Source: Gracilariopsis chorda
Lineage: Eukaryota; Rhodophyta; Florideophyceae; Gracilariales; Gracilariaceae
DNA: 64,000 nucleotides
Assembly (NCBI GenBank): GCA_003194525.1
Contig: NBIV01000167.1
Span: 124,001-188,000, forward strand
Direction of reading: 5' to 3'
Positions 1 to 11,370 of this stretch are shown one piece after another. Position 1 is the first letter of the stretch. Each line of letters starts with the position of its first letter. Under the pieces are notes generated by a model. That model saw nothing but the letters and a program-made list of their open reading frames with translations. It was not told the origin of the DNA and did no database searches. The position numbers and the translations under genes are program-made.

Positions 1-1090
1 CTCCTACTCAGTGGTATGGAAGATAGGTGGACTGTGTCTCTCTTTTTGTGCGTTGTTGTACTGCAATTGCCTGTTTGGACTGTCGGTTCGGTGTCGGGAG
101 ACGCTAAGAATTTTATGGTCAACAGGAGAAGTCGTGCCGGCGTGTGATCGTGTCTTTTCTTTCTCCGAACAAAGCGAATACCAACACCAAAGGTCTCCTC
201 CTACTCAGTAATACAGAAGATAGGTGCGCTGTGTCTCTCTTTGTGCGTTGTTGAACTGTAATTGGCTTTTAGTACTGTCGGTTCGGTGTCGGGATGCGCT
301 ACGTATAAGTTATCAACCAGTCCAAGCTCCAAGACACCGCTCCGAGGTGCAATATCGAGCCGAGGCGAAGCCGAGGCCCGATTATTGCACCAAGGAACAG
401 GGGTATGGAGCAGGGACAGAGGTTGATAACATGTTTGTCCATAAGCACCGATCATATTCCGACCACGCCTGATATCGATACCGGGGATTGAAAATAGCGA
501 CTACATATAACTCGCCTTCTCAAACACAATCAACAAGTCAGCACATTGATGATGTGGCCCAGAAACTTGAGTACCGGAGAAGCGAGCGGAGCTGGTAGTG
601 TCTTCGCTGTCTCTGTTGTTGTGAAAGGCAACAACAAGAACCTGCGTTGTGAATAAAAAAACGTGTGTCTTCGTATTGTGTCGCCCTGATGGCCTGATAT
701 CCAGTATCAAGCTTTGTCCTGCCCAACAAAATTCGATAGTCAACAGGAGAAACCGTGCCGGCGTGTGATCGTGTATGGTCTCTCTCCGAACAAAGCGGAT
801 ACCAACACCAAATTTCACCTCCTCCTCACTGGCATGGAAGGGTGATGGAACGTGTCTGTTCTCGGGCGTTGTTATACTGCAATTGTCTTTTCGTACTGTC
901 GGTTCGGTGTCGGGATGCGCTAAAACTTCAATAGTCAACAGGAGAAAGAGAAACAGTGCCTTCGTGTGATCGTTTATGTTCTGTTTCTGTTGAACAGGAG
1001 AAGCCGTGCCGGTTTGTGATCGCGCCTGTTCTCTCTCCAACAAAGCGAATGGCAACACAAGCTCCCCCTCTTCCTCACAGGTATGGACTG
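1..1090. repeat. Imperfect ~200-bp repeat array
   Basis: A unit of roughly 200 bp recurs several times. Recognisable blocks are CAACAGGAGAA (near 121, 740, 939 and 999), GTGCCGG-TGTGATCG, a CTCTCTTTGTGCGTTGTTG block, and TGTCGGTTCGGTGTCGGGA (near 80, 277 and 897). Copies are partial and interrupted, for example by unrelated DNA around 300-735. The array runs directly into the headless zinc-finger copy. A small inverted repeat (346-357 against 379-391) lies inside it. Open frames here have no family resemblance and are not called as genes. Confidence 0.7.
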
Positions 1091-1761
1091 TCGGCGCAGC
1101 ACTGCCTCCAGTCTGTCGCACGCGAACGGCGCCTGCGCCTGCTCTTGCGCGTGCGCCTGTACGAGCGCCTGCCCCATGGCCTGGTCCAAGGCCTGTCCCA
1201 GAGCCTAGGGCCGCTGGACAACGGCAATCCAAGAAAAGTCGGAACTACGAGTTCAATAAGTGCAAGCGCACATTCAACACCGTGCAGGAAGCCCATGAGC
1301 ACAAACGCAGCTGTATACAAGTTCACAAATGCGCGTGTGGCTATACAACCCCATATGTGAAAGTGTTCTTACGGCACTCCGCAAGGCATGAGGAAAAGAA
1401 ATGTCCCGAATGTGACCAGACTTTTTTCTCAAAGGAGGCTCGAAACAGTCACATTGCATCACATCATAGGGTTCCGTCACAACCGCAAAGTTATACCTGC
1501 GAACTATGTGGAAGGACTTACTCAAGACAAGACAGCTTGAAAAATCATACTCAGCAAATGCACCCAGGCACGATTCCGCTGCCATTTTCATGTCCACATT
1601 GTTCTCGTACCTTCACTTCAGAAAGAGCCTTGAGGACCCACTCTTCCAAATCACATGGGAGAGAAGAGAGGCCGAAACTTCAATGTGACATTTGTGGACG
1701 TGAATTCGACAGAAGTTTTAATCTGAAGAGACATAGGGATTCTCATAAAGAGGGCCAATAA
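1090..1761 (+). pseudogene. Headless duplicate of the C2H2 zinc-finger gene
   Basis: This copy matches the complete gene at 3327-4730 from its Pro/Ala-rich linker to the stop codon and on into the 3' flank. Homology begins near 1093 at a GAA-PP--R-R block. Upstream there is only the repeat array, and no in-frame ATG precedes the zinc-finger part, so it has no obvious start. The Pro/Ala linker is shorter and diverged. The first finger has lost a zinc ligand: the tract reads YEFNKC where the complete gene has YDCNKC. The other five fingers are identical. I read it as a 5'-truncated copy, though a spliced start in the upstream repeats cannot be excluded. Confidence 0.75.
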
Positions 1762-1919
1762 CTATACCCATTGTGATTGTGAAGCAATACTTTTGGAAAA
1801 CGAAGGATATGAATCGCTGCATAGAGCAATTGCCAAGTCCCTCAACTGCATAGACATTACATGACAGACTCTGTAAACGATAAATCCCTTCCATTAAAAC
1901 TTGCTCGCAGTATTGAGAT
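1216..1919 (+). repeat. Segmental duplication, copy 1 (pair 4185-4888)
   Basis: About 704 bp are almost identical to 4185-4888, at a constant offset of 2969 bp. They cover the six-finger coding part, the stop codon and about 155 bp of 3' flank. Visible differences cluster at the first zinc finger. Identity ends sharply after ATTGAGAT in both copies, which marks a breakpoint. Confidence 0.95.
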
Positions 1920-3326
1920 AAGCACAACCCGCCAAGACGGAGATGAGCATTAAAGCGGTCCACAAACGCACTTGCATACAGCACCACGATATTGGTACAG
2001 GACGTATTCCATAATAAGACATGCGAGTACATATTCACTACTCATGTCGTATTCAATTCCGGGGGTTCACGTATCGAGCAGAATCGTAGCAAGTAAACGA
2101 TGACGTGGTACTGGGAACATGCCAGAATCAATCTATACGACACATTCGGTTGCTTTTTGTAAAACTTAAAGAGGTCAAACAAATTAAGAGAGCCAGTGTC
2201 GGGAGCATCGAACTTTCTACTTCGTGCTACCCGTGGTGCCGTTCATGTATTAAGAGAAGCATAAAGGTAGGTAGCTTTGCCTTCAGTGAATTGATTAGAA
2301 AAGAATACGGCTTCCAGGGCACTGCAGAAGTGGATTTATTTGAGCCAAATTTGGTTATGGAGGGCAACAGAACACCCGGCCGGCGCTACTTTGGCAAAGG
2401 CGACCTTTCGTTGTTGTTCTGTTGATGTACTACGGTATCAATCGTGTTCGATGTGTGATATGCTGTAGCACTTCAAGTTACCCGCTCACCACTCCCCGGA
2501 ATAGTATGTAACTTCTGCATCACCCTGTAGGATCCCAGCTCTTCTGAGGTCCTGGTGATGGTTTGTTAACCTTCACCTCTCCCCTTCCCAAAGATAAAAG
2601 ATATGTCGCCTGGCTACAGCCCAAGGGCGAACAATAATTTATTCCGCCCTTGTCCGCAGCCAGAACACTGATCGTTTTAAGATGATCAGCGAAAACAGAA
2701 CCAGCATATCGAGTTTTAATGTTTGCTGAAAGCTGCGGACTTGCAATGGTTTCTTTCACAAAAGAGGCCAATTTCAGAAGAGCACGCTCAAACCGCATTT
2801 GTATCATTTTCATACATGCGCCTACGCGGCAGCAATGGTCAGTGTATGCAACGCCATCCATTACTCGTTTGAACCTGCAGCCTATCGTATCCAAATCAAA
2901 GAATGGAGCAAGACCCTTGAGCACGTTTCTAAGTTTCGAAGAAGGCGCGCCATCGACCGAGAGGATGGGTTTCTGTCGACATTTGAAACATCACGCATAT
3001 GACGACCAATGCGTTTAGATCTTATGTAACCCGTAGGATTCTATCAATACCAATTACACTGTGTATAATCGATGAAAAGAGAATGCATTCATCATACAAC
3101 AAAGGAGAACCTAGAGTTCATCCACAGTTCTAAATATGTATTTCAGGAAGACGCTATCGTCTATAGCGACCCAGCATCCTCCATAAATACCAGGAGCACA
3201 GTAAAGAATTGACTTCTATCCATAAGCAGTACCAATCACAATACGTACAAAAACAACTATCAAACCAACTATCAATCAACTTTGAAGCGATTTTCATAAA
3301 ATACCAAAGCAAGGGTTTAATCTAAT
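1920..3326. other. Spacer between zinc-finger copies; one unidentified minus-strand frame
   Basis: No recognisable gene. A minus-strand open frame at about 2520-2990 has ordinary protein-like composition, including an ILSVDGAP-like stretch and amphipathic helices. It has no usable upstream ATG and I could not place it in a family. It may be debris of a transposon. A small plus-strand frame at 2105-2425 is no more convincing. The stretch 3170-3326 is AT-rich with a CATAAATA box near 3184 and is the likely promoter of the zinc-finger gene. Confidence 0.4.
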
Positions 3327-4730
3327 ATGTCATCACGAAAACATTCGAATAGAGACAGGTCCGGTATCTACCGCTCGACAAGCAGTAGCCGAACAAGTAG
3401 TGCCACACGAAATAGTGACACAATGGAAGTTGCCGAAGCTCTTTTGCAACTCGGTAATAGAAGGAGGTTCCCCACTACGCCAGCTCCCTCAGGTGCCGGA
3501 ACGCCGGCAGCATCCGAGAGGAATGTTGCTCGCGGACGGGGATCTTCAAGCGTAGCACGTCAGTCGGGTGCAGGTCCACTTACTGCAGGTCAGCCTACTG
3601 CAAGTCAGCCTACTGCAAGTCGACCTACTGCACGTCGACCTACTGCAGTTCGATCGCCTGTTGTAGGTCAATCACCTGTTGCAGGTCGATCTACCGGAGG
3701 TCCATCAGGAGCAGCAGCTTCTGGCACATCCCCACACGTTGCCGGTCCATATCTCATAGGTCCTTTTGTGCCAACAACAAGAACATATTTCGCCGGTTCC
3801 GCAGGCGCAGGCTCATCTGGCGCAGGCCCATCTGGCGCAGGCCCATCTGGCGCAGGCCCATCTGGTGCAGCTCGTGGAGCAGTCCCTGGTGCGTCTCGAC
3901 ATGTTATAGGTCCATATTTCACAGGTCCGAATGTCGCAAGTTCATCAGTCGCGGGAGCAGGTCCATCGGGCGCAAGACCATCTACAGGCGGCGCAGCACG
4001 ACCTCCAGCCTCTCGCAAGCGAGCTGTGTCTGTGCCTGCACCTGCGCCTGCGACTGCGCCTGCGCCTATGCCTGCGCTTGCCCCTGCACCTGCCCCTGCA
4101 TCTGCCCCTGCACCTGCGCCTGCGACTGCGCCTGCGCCTATGCCTGCGCTTGCCCCTGCACCTGCTCTAGCACCTGAGGCCGCAGGACAACGGCAATCCA
4201 AGAAAAGTCGGAACTATGATTGCAATAAGTGCAAGCGCACATTCAACACCGTGCAGGAAGCCCATGAGCACAAACGCAGCTGTATACAAGTTCACAAATG
4301 CGCGTGTGGCTATACAACCCCATATGTGAAAGTGTTCTTACGGCACTCCGCAAGGCATGAGGAAAAGAAATGTCCCGAATGTGACCAGACTTTTTTCTCA
4401 AAGGAGGCTCGAAACAGTCACATTGCATCACATCATAGGGTTCCGTCACAACCGCAAAGTTATACCTGCGAACTATGTGGAAGGACTTACTCAAGACAAG
4501 ACAGCTTGAAAAATCATACTCAGCAAATGCACCCAGGCACGATTCCGCTGCCATTTTCATGTCCACATTGTTCTCGTACCTTCACTTCAGAAAGAGCCTT
4601 GAGGACCCACTCTTCCAAATCACATGGGAGAGAAGAGAGGCCGAAACTTCAATGTGACATTTGTGGACGTGAATTCGACAGAAGTTTTAATCTGAAGAGA
4701 CATAGGGATTCTCATAAAGAGGGCCAATAA
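3327..4730 (+). CDS. Six-finger C2H2 zinc-finger protein with Pro/Ala-rich N-terminus
   Basis: A 467-residue intronless frame starting at an ATG. Residues 1-110 are Ser/Arg/Pro-rich with repeated QPTAS/RPTA units. Residues 110-290 carry Gly/Ala/Ser and Ala/Pro repeats (GAGPS and PAPAP runs), so the region is probably disordered. From about residue 295 there are six Cys/His modules: a C2HC-type (CNKC...H...C), an atypical module with CAC spacing, then four canonical C2H2 fingers opening CPEC, CELC, CPHC and CDIC. The protein is probably nuclear and nucleic-acid binding. The target is unknown, and the simple repeats suggest rapid N-terminal evolution. The last 544 bp of coding sequence and the 3' flank are duplicated at 1216-1919. 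It could be an element-borne gene, but no transposase is linked to it. Confidence 0.8.
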   Translation: MSSRKHSNRDRSGIYRSTSSSRTSSATRNSDTMEVAEALLQLGNRRRFPTTPAPSGAGTPAASERNVARGRGSSSVARQSGAGPLTAGQPTASQPTASRPTARRPTAVRSPVVGQSPVAGRSTGGPSGAAASGTSPHVAGPYLIGPFVPTTRTYFAGSAGAGSSGAGPSGAGPSGAGPSGAARGAVPGASRHVIGPYFTGPNVASSSVAGAGPSGARPSTGGAARPPASRKRAVSVPAPAPATAPAPMPALAPAPAPASAPAPAPATAPAPMPALAPAPALAPEAAGQRQSKKSRNYDCNKCKRTFNTVQEAHEHKRSCIQVHKCACGYTTPYVKVFLRHSARHEEKKCPECDQTFFSKEARNSHIASHHRVPSQPQSYTCELCGRTYSRQDSLKNHTQQMHPGTIPLPFSCPHCSRTFTSERALRTHSSKSHGREERPKLQCDICGREFDRSFNLKRHRDSHKEGQ

Positions 4731-4888
4731 CTATACCCATTGTGATTGTGAAGCAATACTTTTGGAAAACGAAGGATATGAATCGCTGCATAGAGCAATT
4801 GCCAAGTCCCTCAACTGCATAGACATTACATGACAGACTCTGTAAACGATAAATCCCTTCCATTAAAACTTGCTCGCAGTATTGAGAT
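4185..4888 (+). repeat. Segmental duplication, copy 2 (pair 1216-1919)
   Basis: Complete-gene copy of the duplicated segment. Its right end, 4888, is exactly where sequence reading as a pogo transposase on the opposite strand begins. The duplicated piece may therefore have landed in, or been joined to, that transposon. Confidence 0.95.
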
Positions 4889-5690
4889 CTTTGAATATCT
4901 CCGACGGAAGAGGGTCGTATCATCGCATCAAATTTTTCTTTCCCGCGAAAATGAGAAACGGTGGAAGCACTGCCTAGGCTGCTGATGCCATGATGCTTGC
5001 AGTCAAGGGCTTGCTTGGTTTTGAAAGTGACATATTTTACCCTCCGCAATGTGTAGAGGACGAAACGAATGCTGTACGGTTTTTTTCATACTCTCCGCAA
5101 ACTGGTGTTTCGTCCATGTTCCAGATTCGATCTGGATTGGACAACATTCCCTCGTTCTGTTTTTCACACTCTTGCAGGGCACGAACGAAGCTCTCCACAT
5201 GTTGCGAATTTTCTGCTGAAATCTTCGAGAGGTCTTTGTTTTCTGCTTTTTGCAGAGTTATTTCACGATGTCATTCACCACATGCGCGCACCCCATCATC
5301 TGAGGGGTAACCATTAGGAAATTCTTTCCGTCCATCATTCGCAATTTTTACTGGCGATAGTTTTGAGAACGACTCTTGTTGCTGCAAAGCCTCTGGATGC
5401 TACGAAAGTGAACCTATCGACTATGAACTGCTCTTCATGTTCGGAAAGTAGTATCGGTCGACCAACACGCAAGTTTTAGACGCTGTCGCAATGCTGACTA
5501 CCGGTTTTGTTTGCGCTTTCGATTACTTGGCGTAGACGGTTTACCGTAAAAATTGATAGATTTGTGCACAAAGACACATGGCGAATGGTTTTGCCGTCTT
5601 GCAGTGCTCTTATAGATTGTTTGCGTTGCTGTGCTAGTCATGTTTCCAGTTTTCTGCGCTTCGTAATCGCCGCAGATTGCCTACGCATAG
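4889..5690 (-). pseudogene. pogo/Tigger-like DDE transposase remnant
   Basis: Read on the minus strand, several frame pieces in order resemble a pogo-type transposase. There is an HTH part (GRPILLSEHEEQFIVDRF followed by ASRGFAATR). Next comes a stretch with ENSQHVESFVRALQECEK, then the catalytic-core signature NPDRIWNMDET, whose first Asp lies in NMDET, and then a PPFLIFAGK block. The frame carries multiple stops and lacks the later acidic residues, because it ends at the zinc-finger duplication breakpoint. It is therefore a truncated dead copy. Family assignment rests on the NMDET and PPFLIFAGK motifs, which are typical of DDE_1 (pogo) proteins. Confidence 0.7.
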
Positions 5691-5820
5691 CGTTAGTGAC
5701 CATTAGTGTCCTGGGTTGTATTGGTGGAGAGGTCATTATGCAGCTGGGTAGTAGGTATTGAAACTACACTGAAGTGAGGTAGGATACGGATTTCAGATTG
5801 AAAGGGGTCCGTCGGCCGTC

Positions 5821-5862
5821 ATTTTGGCGCCATGTTGGTTTTAAACTGTCGCGTATGGCGCC
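5821..5862. repeat. Short inverted and direct repeats
   Basis: TTTTGGCGCCAT (5821-5832) pairs with ATGGCGCCAAA downstream, and GGTTTTAAACTGT recurs as GGGTTTAAACTGT about 30 bp later. They sit just upstream of the LINE fragment. Their function is unknown. Confidence 0.5.
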
Positions 5863-6419
5863 AAATTGGGTTTAAACTGTTGCTATGGTATCCGAGAGTA
5901 GAAATACTTGGGAGATATCGTGTGATGTGTGAGGATCTTGAGCGAGGAAGTGTAGGAAGATTGACCAAAGAAGCATTGAAACTACCTCAGCATTTGCAGA
6001 TAAACGTGCCAGTGGACTACGCAGAAGTGAAACGAAGAGTGAAGTCTCGAACACGATGTAGGAAAATTATTCATTCTATACCTCAGGAGCTCACACAAGT
6101 GGTATCACAAAGAGAAGCGGAAGTTACATTGTCGCAGTTTGCAGTAGGCCATAAACCTCTTTTGCACCCGCTCGGAACGCACTTGTACAAGCGAAGAATC
6201 GTGTGTACTTGCCGACCGGGAGTACTGAATGATGTGGACCATTTTGTTCTAAGGTGTCCTTTGCGAACAAGATCTCGCCGAACCTGCCTGCCAAGTATGC
6301 AAGAAAGACACGGGATGGATGTTGGAGAAATCATCAAAAAGTGGCCGGAATGTATGCTGGTCTTCCTAGCGAGAGAACGCTTTTTTCACATGAAGCGATC
6401 TACACTATGTAGGAATTAG
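5832..6419 (+). mobile_element. LINE (non-LTR retrotransposon) 3' fragment
   Basis: A 195-residue open frame matches the extreme C-terminus of LINE polyproteins. It has a TLSQFAVGHKPL-GTHLYKR block followed by CTC...DHFVLRCPL, which is the terminal Cys/His motif seen after the RNase H region in many LINEs. Reverse transcriptase and endonuclease are absent, so the copy is strongly 5'-truncated, as is usual for LINE insertions. A GA-rich simple tract (about 6432-6455) follows the stop and may be the 3' tail. The frame itself is open. Confidence 0.65.
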
Positions 6420-6585
6420 ACTAGTGTACCCGTAAAAGAGAGAGAGAAAGAGGAAGATTGAGTGTAGGACGTGAAGTGCAAGAGGTCTAACCTAAAGGGC
6501 TACTCATCAGAGTTCATCTCGGAAGGAATAACCGTTTGTAAATCTAATACTGTTAGAAGGGATCCAGTTTGCAATAGGATCTTGG

Positions 6586-7713
6586 ATGCTGTTCGAAATT
6601 ACCCTTTGTTCCAAATTACTCTTGTGGGGAAGGGTTCATGCGTACGAGGGGGTGTTGATGACAGATGGGAGGCGTTGTGCCATACCATCGCTTTGCACGC
6701 TCCTGTACGCGCATGCAAAACCTTTTTGCGCAACCCTGCCACTCCAAAAAATCAGTTGCAGAAGCAGCCAGTAGAAGCAGCAGAAAAACGTACAGTGCAT
6801 TGGCTGGTGCTTCATGTTGATTGTCTTCTTGCTGCTCAGTGGCTTGCACTCCAAAAATGACTGCTGTGCCAGCCACTCAGCATAAGGCAGGTTTTGCGAC
6901 GTGGCCAAAGCGGACAGCTGCCCTTTAGTGGAACTCCACATTGCATTGAATAGGGTCACAAAGGGCCATCTATAGCCTTTCAGTCTCAAAATCCCTCTCG
7001 GTGCCACAGCCCTTATTAGTCTGCCGGCCGTTTGTGAGCGTTAGCAAGCATAAGTAGCCTGCATATCCCTTAAGTTCACCCGAGCTCAACGAAACGCAGC
7101 GCCTCCCGCAGCTGAAACCTGATTCTACTCGCCACTATACTCTTAAGCATTTGTTCGTGTAGAAAAGAGAGGTTTTTAATTGATTGGAGGTCTTGCGCGA
7201 ACAAACTGCCTTACATACTTCTCTAGGTACATTGGCACTCCCATTTGACCAACTTCTCTCTACCAATTACAAACTTCAGCAATAGCAGCAGCAGCAGCTG
7301 CAAAGTCTGCTTCTTAGTGACCGGAACTCCCACAATGACTACAGTGCCAGCCACTTACAAAACGGAACGCGTTACCTTTCACACTTATCAACCCAAACTA
7401 CAGTCAATTTACGCACCTACACACAAAACTCTACTGCTCTTGATACTCTAAGCACCGTGGCCCACCAGAACTCTATGAGCGCTACTGCTAGCTAGCACTC
7501 GCAAAAATGCCCGTAGAGCCTCCTAAAGCCACTCCGTGAAGAATGCTTCTCTACCAACGCGCGTTGCAGCGTCGCTTGCCTTCGAAGACCGCATTCACTT
7601 TTCTCAACATCTCCCTGCACTATAATCGTTTTTAAAAGGATAAAGAAGGTGCTTTTGATTGAAGAGAGGTTTTGCGCTGCAATGTAATCTTAAACGCTTC
7701 CTTCCATGCATGT
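6586..7713. repeat. Old tandem array of a ~450-550-bp repeat (family S)
   Basis: Three diverged units start near 6590, 7140 and 7619. Each has a GAGGCGTTGTGCC-like motif, a CAGCAGCAGCAGC tract, then ACTCCCA-AATGACT-CAGTGCCA and a CAGTCAATTTA-GCACCTA block. The same units form the fresh pair at 54504-55410. The third unit is cut short at 7713, where the 5' LTR of the chromovirus begins. It encodes no protein, so it is a satellite or a non-autonomous element. Confidence 0.65.
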
Positions 7714-8540
7714 TGAAGTGCAACGCCCTCAAGCAGGGATTCTGGGTACTTGAACGCTTTCCCGATATTATCGGTTGTGTAGTGTGTATATGAACTACTC
7801 CCCACTATGGTGGATATGGACACGTGGGACACGGTTTTGGGTCAATTGGCGGTTGGCCACAGTAGTGGATGTTGCCACGAAATGTGGAGTATTTTAGTTA
7901 ATATTATTTATTATTTTCACACCCATTTCTGGGAAGCTAGTACTTAGTGCGACGGCGCACTGCCGTCGCACCAGTAAACCTTCCCCAACAAGGGACCCCA
8001 ACCTGGGGAATTGGCTCTAGTTGTTGCCGCTTGCGCGCGTACTCTACTCCTCCTTGGAGGGAAACGCCGTAAACCACGGGACATCTAACCCCCTTGCACA
8101 TCTGAAGGAGACCTATCATTGGGAGTACTAATTGTTCCAAGTGTCTTGGTGTTTCGCCCTGTATAGGGTTATTGTTACCGGCATCGCCGTATTTGTTCGT
8201 CGCTCTCGCGACTCACTTCGCCCTCTCTTCCTCCTCTTCGCCCTTCCTTTTTCCCCTTTTTAGGGTAGCACCTCCCGCTATCCGCGGCTCTCGTGTTCGA
8301 ATCTGCTCACACACCCCCACTTACGTGGAAGCATACCTCTACTGAGGATCACACCCCGCTCACGCGGATACCGATTCTTCGCCTTCACCTCCCTGCGCGA
8401 GTCGCGACAGGTGTCCCTGGTCCTACAAACCGGCTTCGCCGTGACACCTCTGGGAGGGCTCTACCCAACTGGGTTCACCTCGTGAGAGGAAGATCCCGGA
8501 CGTCTTTCGGTGTTTTTCCCCTTTGGGGCATTGCACCACA
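7714..8540 (+). repeat. 5' LTR, family A
   Basis: 827 bp, beginning TGAAGTGC and ending CACCACA. The ends are fixed by comparison with 18434-19257 and with the solo LTR at 51741-52566. It contains a conserved 8-bp-stem hairpin, GCGACGGC/GCCGTCGC (7949-7969), just after an AT-rich TTATTTATTATTTT stretch that may hold the core promoter. Another is GTCGC-loop-GCGAC, whose loop varies between copies while the stem is kept. Confidence 0.95.
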
Positions 8541-8543
8541 AAG

Positions 8544-8561
8544 TGGTCTCCCGACTTAGAA
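8544..8561 (+). other. Primer-binding site
   Basis: TGGTCTCCCGACTTAG begins three bases after the 5' LTR end. Starting with TGG, it would pair with the CCA end of a tRNA acceptor. I cannot name the tRNA. Confidence 0.65.
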
Positions 8562-8644
8562 TCGGTTTTGTTTTCCCTCTTACGAGGTTTGTTTTCACTC
8601 ACCGGAAGTTCCGTGATCGTTTCCCGTCGTAACGATATTTTCTC

Positions 8645-10420
8645 ATGTCGAGAAATCCCTCCGATGCGGAACCAGTGGTTACGCGTAGTCGCTCCCGCGA
8701 CAACGCGGGCACTTCCGAAGTTCGGTTTGTACCCCGTATCCCTTTACGGACAAGTTCCAGCCGTGCTGGCGCCGCTTCATCGCGGAATGATACCCCCGAC
8801 CGGGAACCCCGGAACCTCCTTTTGCCCTCGTTATCACCCCCGCAGGGGAATGCAGCATCGACTCCGGCTGTTGCCGCAGTGCCCCAGGCACCCCGGCCTG
8901 CTCCCGCTGTCGCGGCTTCAAGCCCCCGTGGAACGGGCGATAACACCCCCAGGGGACTTCCCTGGAATCCCAGGTCCGCGCTCTGTGGACCGCCCATGAC
9001 ACCCTTGTAGGGGAACTAAAATCCCTCCAAGAGGTGGTCTCGGCAACCCCCGTAAAGGAGGTCGCCGAGGAACTCCGTATTTTACGGTCTGACGTCAACT
9101 CCGTGTTGGAGAGTTTGGGACAACCCGCCGCCTTCATCGAAGGAGTTGAAGCCCGATTTGATCGGATTGGTGCCCGCCTGGAGACGCTGGAGCAGTTCGT
9201 CCTCATGGACAAACCATCCCCGGGTGATCCGGTAAACGAGGCATCGCACAACGACCAGCTTGCTGGGAAGAAGAAACGCCGTCACCGACGGAAACACCAC
9301 CGAAAATATTCGGACTCCGATTCTTCGACATCGTCGGACTCATCCCGAAACCATTCGGTTAGCTCGAGCTCCTCGGACTCCGACTCGGAGGACGAGAAGC
9401 GAGGCTACTCCTCCCGCTCGAAGCGGTCATCGGCCACTGAAGGTGTGGTTCGAACCCGCCAGAAGGGGAGAAGACACCCCGGTCTCCGGGAATTGAAACC
9501 GACAAACCCGGATTACCGGAAGCTTTTATCATACCGGTACTACCGGCTCGAAGATTCGTCACTTGGACGTACGCCCCGTGGTACGGGAAAGGTGCGAGAA
9601 TGCATTAAGCGAATGCAGCTCTCGCTCCGCAACCAGTATTTTACTGGAGAGGACCCAGTCCTAGTACTGGATTTCCTATCCCGCTTTGTAGCGGAGGCCG
9701 ATATCCTCGGTATGAATGAGGGACAAGCCTATTTGGCTTTACCGTATTTCTTACGGGGAGTGGCGGAGGACCAATACACCTCTGTCAGAGGATCTTCTCG
9801 CGCCTCCGAGGGAGGAGTTACTTGCTGGCCGGAGGCTGTGCAGTATCTTCTGCGCTCCTACGCCACCAACACCGCTATTCAGCAGGCTATCCTCGCTTTG
9901 CAAGATACACGCCAGCGTGCTGGAGAGACCGAGACCGATTACTCGGTGCGCTTTAACAAGGCTTTCCACAGATGTGGTAATGTATACCCCGCTGGGGAGC
10001 GCTGCACCATGTTCATCGATGGTCTTGACCCGGCAATCCGGGGTTTAGTTACCCGTTATCGGGAGGATAAGCGGAGGATCACCTACCTCGAGCTGGTCCA
10101 ACACGCTCGAGCGGAAGGGGATGCACTTCGTGCAAGAACTCCGAACAATCGGTCTAAATCCGCCAAGGCGTTGATGCTGGAAAGTGAAGCTTCCTCACTC
10201 CCGCTCACTGCGGATGGGAACCCTGGACAGGGATTTGATACCGTGCATTTAGCGCAGGGGGATGGTGTGTCGATACCCACCAGTGAGTTGCCGTCAACGA
10301 CGGAGATGACCCATGATACGGGAACAGAAGATCCCGTTCTATACGGTGGTAACAGTCGGGTTCAACCCCAACGACTCCCGTTTTCAAACGGTCAATCCCG
10401 TTATCAACGGCCTGGATAAA
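8645..10420 (+). mobile_element. gag region (family A)
   Basis: Coding in more than one frame. It has a Ser/Arg/Pro-rich head, an Arg/Lys/Ser stretch, then a typical retrotransposon gag core at about 9620-10140 (GEDPVLVLDFLSRF, YLALPYFLRGVAEDQY, and ETDYSVRFNKAFHRCG followed by MFIDGLDP). This would form the particle shell. It is a fossil and no intact polyprotein is claimed. Confidence 0.8.
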
Positions 10421-10494
10421 CTGACACCCGCCCTGCGGTTCGCTTCTCCGATACTCGGAATAATAATCCGCGTGTCGCGGTGCTGGCTCTCATT

Positions 10495-10540
10495 TGCCAC
10501 CTGTGCTATGCCCATGGCCATACCTCTCCTCAGTGTATTT
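10495..10540 (+). mobile_element. CCHC zinc knuckle of the nucleocapsid (family A)
   Basis: CHLCYAHGHTSPQC fits CX2CX4HX4C exactly, the RNA-binding knuckle at the end of gag. It is followed by a TPEEKRSVPTASYLRAKT segment. Confidence 0.75.
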
Positions 10541-11059
10541 GTTCACTGAAGAATATGGCCAAGGTGGTGGCAAATTATGAGGCCCTCACTCCAGAGGAGA
10601 AACGTTCCGTCCCGACGGCTTCCTACCTCCGTGCTAAAACGGACTTTTCCCACGCCCTACCACAGACCACGCGTGCGCGGCAAGCTTCATACACCCCGAT
10701 TCGGGAGATCACGCAACCATCCGTTGCAACCCCCGCTTTTGCGGATAGAAACCCCCGTCAACGGGATGAAGCACTCGTTGTCGAGGAAACCAACCCACCG
10801 CCGACGGCGGAAAACTAACTGAGGGAGTCTCCCCTTTGGGAGAGGCGTCCTCAAGAACGAGGCTTTTGGCGCCCGAGGCGTCCTCGCCTCGCTCCCCGGT
10901 GAAAATCCTCTCGAGGAAAGACACCGCTGACGCGGACTCTGCGCACCTCGGTGTGTTGCGTCGCCCGTGGATACGGAGTAAAAATCCCCGGATTCCCGGT
11001 AGAGTCCTGGTCTTGGCCAAGCGCAACTATAAGGTCTATGCCGACCTTGGCCTTGACCC

Positions 11060-11370
11060 CCAGTTTATGGTGAGGTTTCTCACCGTCCTGGATACAGGTG
11101 CAGGCCCCAACTTTGTTGTGGAATCATTGTTACCCCCGCTTGTGCGGTCGCGTATCCGCTCTGACGCGGTCCCCGACATTTCGGATGAGAACAACAATCC
11201 GTTACAAACGGTGGGCACAGTGGACCTCGTCGTGAGACTTGGTACCTCTGTGGTAAAGTTGGACTTCATCTTTTGCCGTTCATTGGCAGCACCAGTCATA
11301 CTGGGATGTGATTACTGCGACAGATTTGTCGACGCAATCAGGCCCCGCCTCAGGCGTGTAGAACTTGACG
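11060..11370 (+). mobile_element. Aspartic protease domain (family A)
   Basis: The active-site motif is VLDTGAGPNFV (DTGA near 11091), followed by a hydrophobic PVILGCDYCDRF flap-side block. This is the usual layout of Ty3/gypsy proteases ahead of reverse transcriptase. Confidence 0.85.

Noticed and set aside
1-1000. CRISPR-like spaced repeats
   Set aside because: The repeats are long, imperfect and irregularly spaced in a eukaryotic context.
3668-4201. 177-codon Ala/Gly-rich minus-strand frame
   Set aside because: Complement of the Pro/Ala-rich head of the zinc-finger gene.
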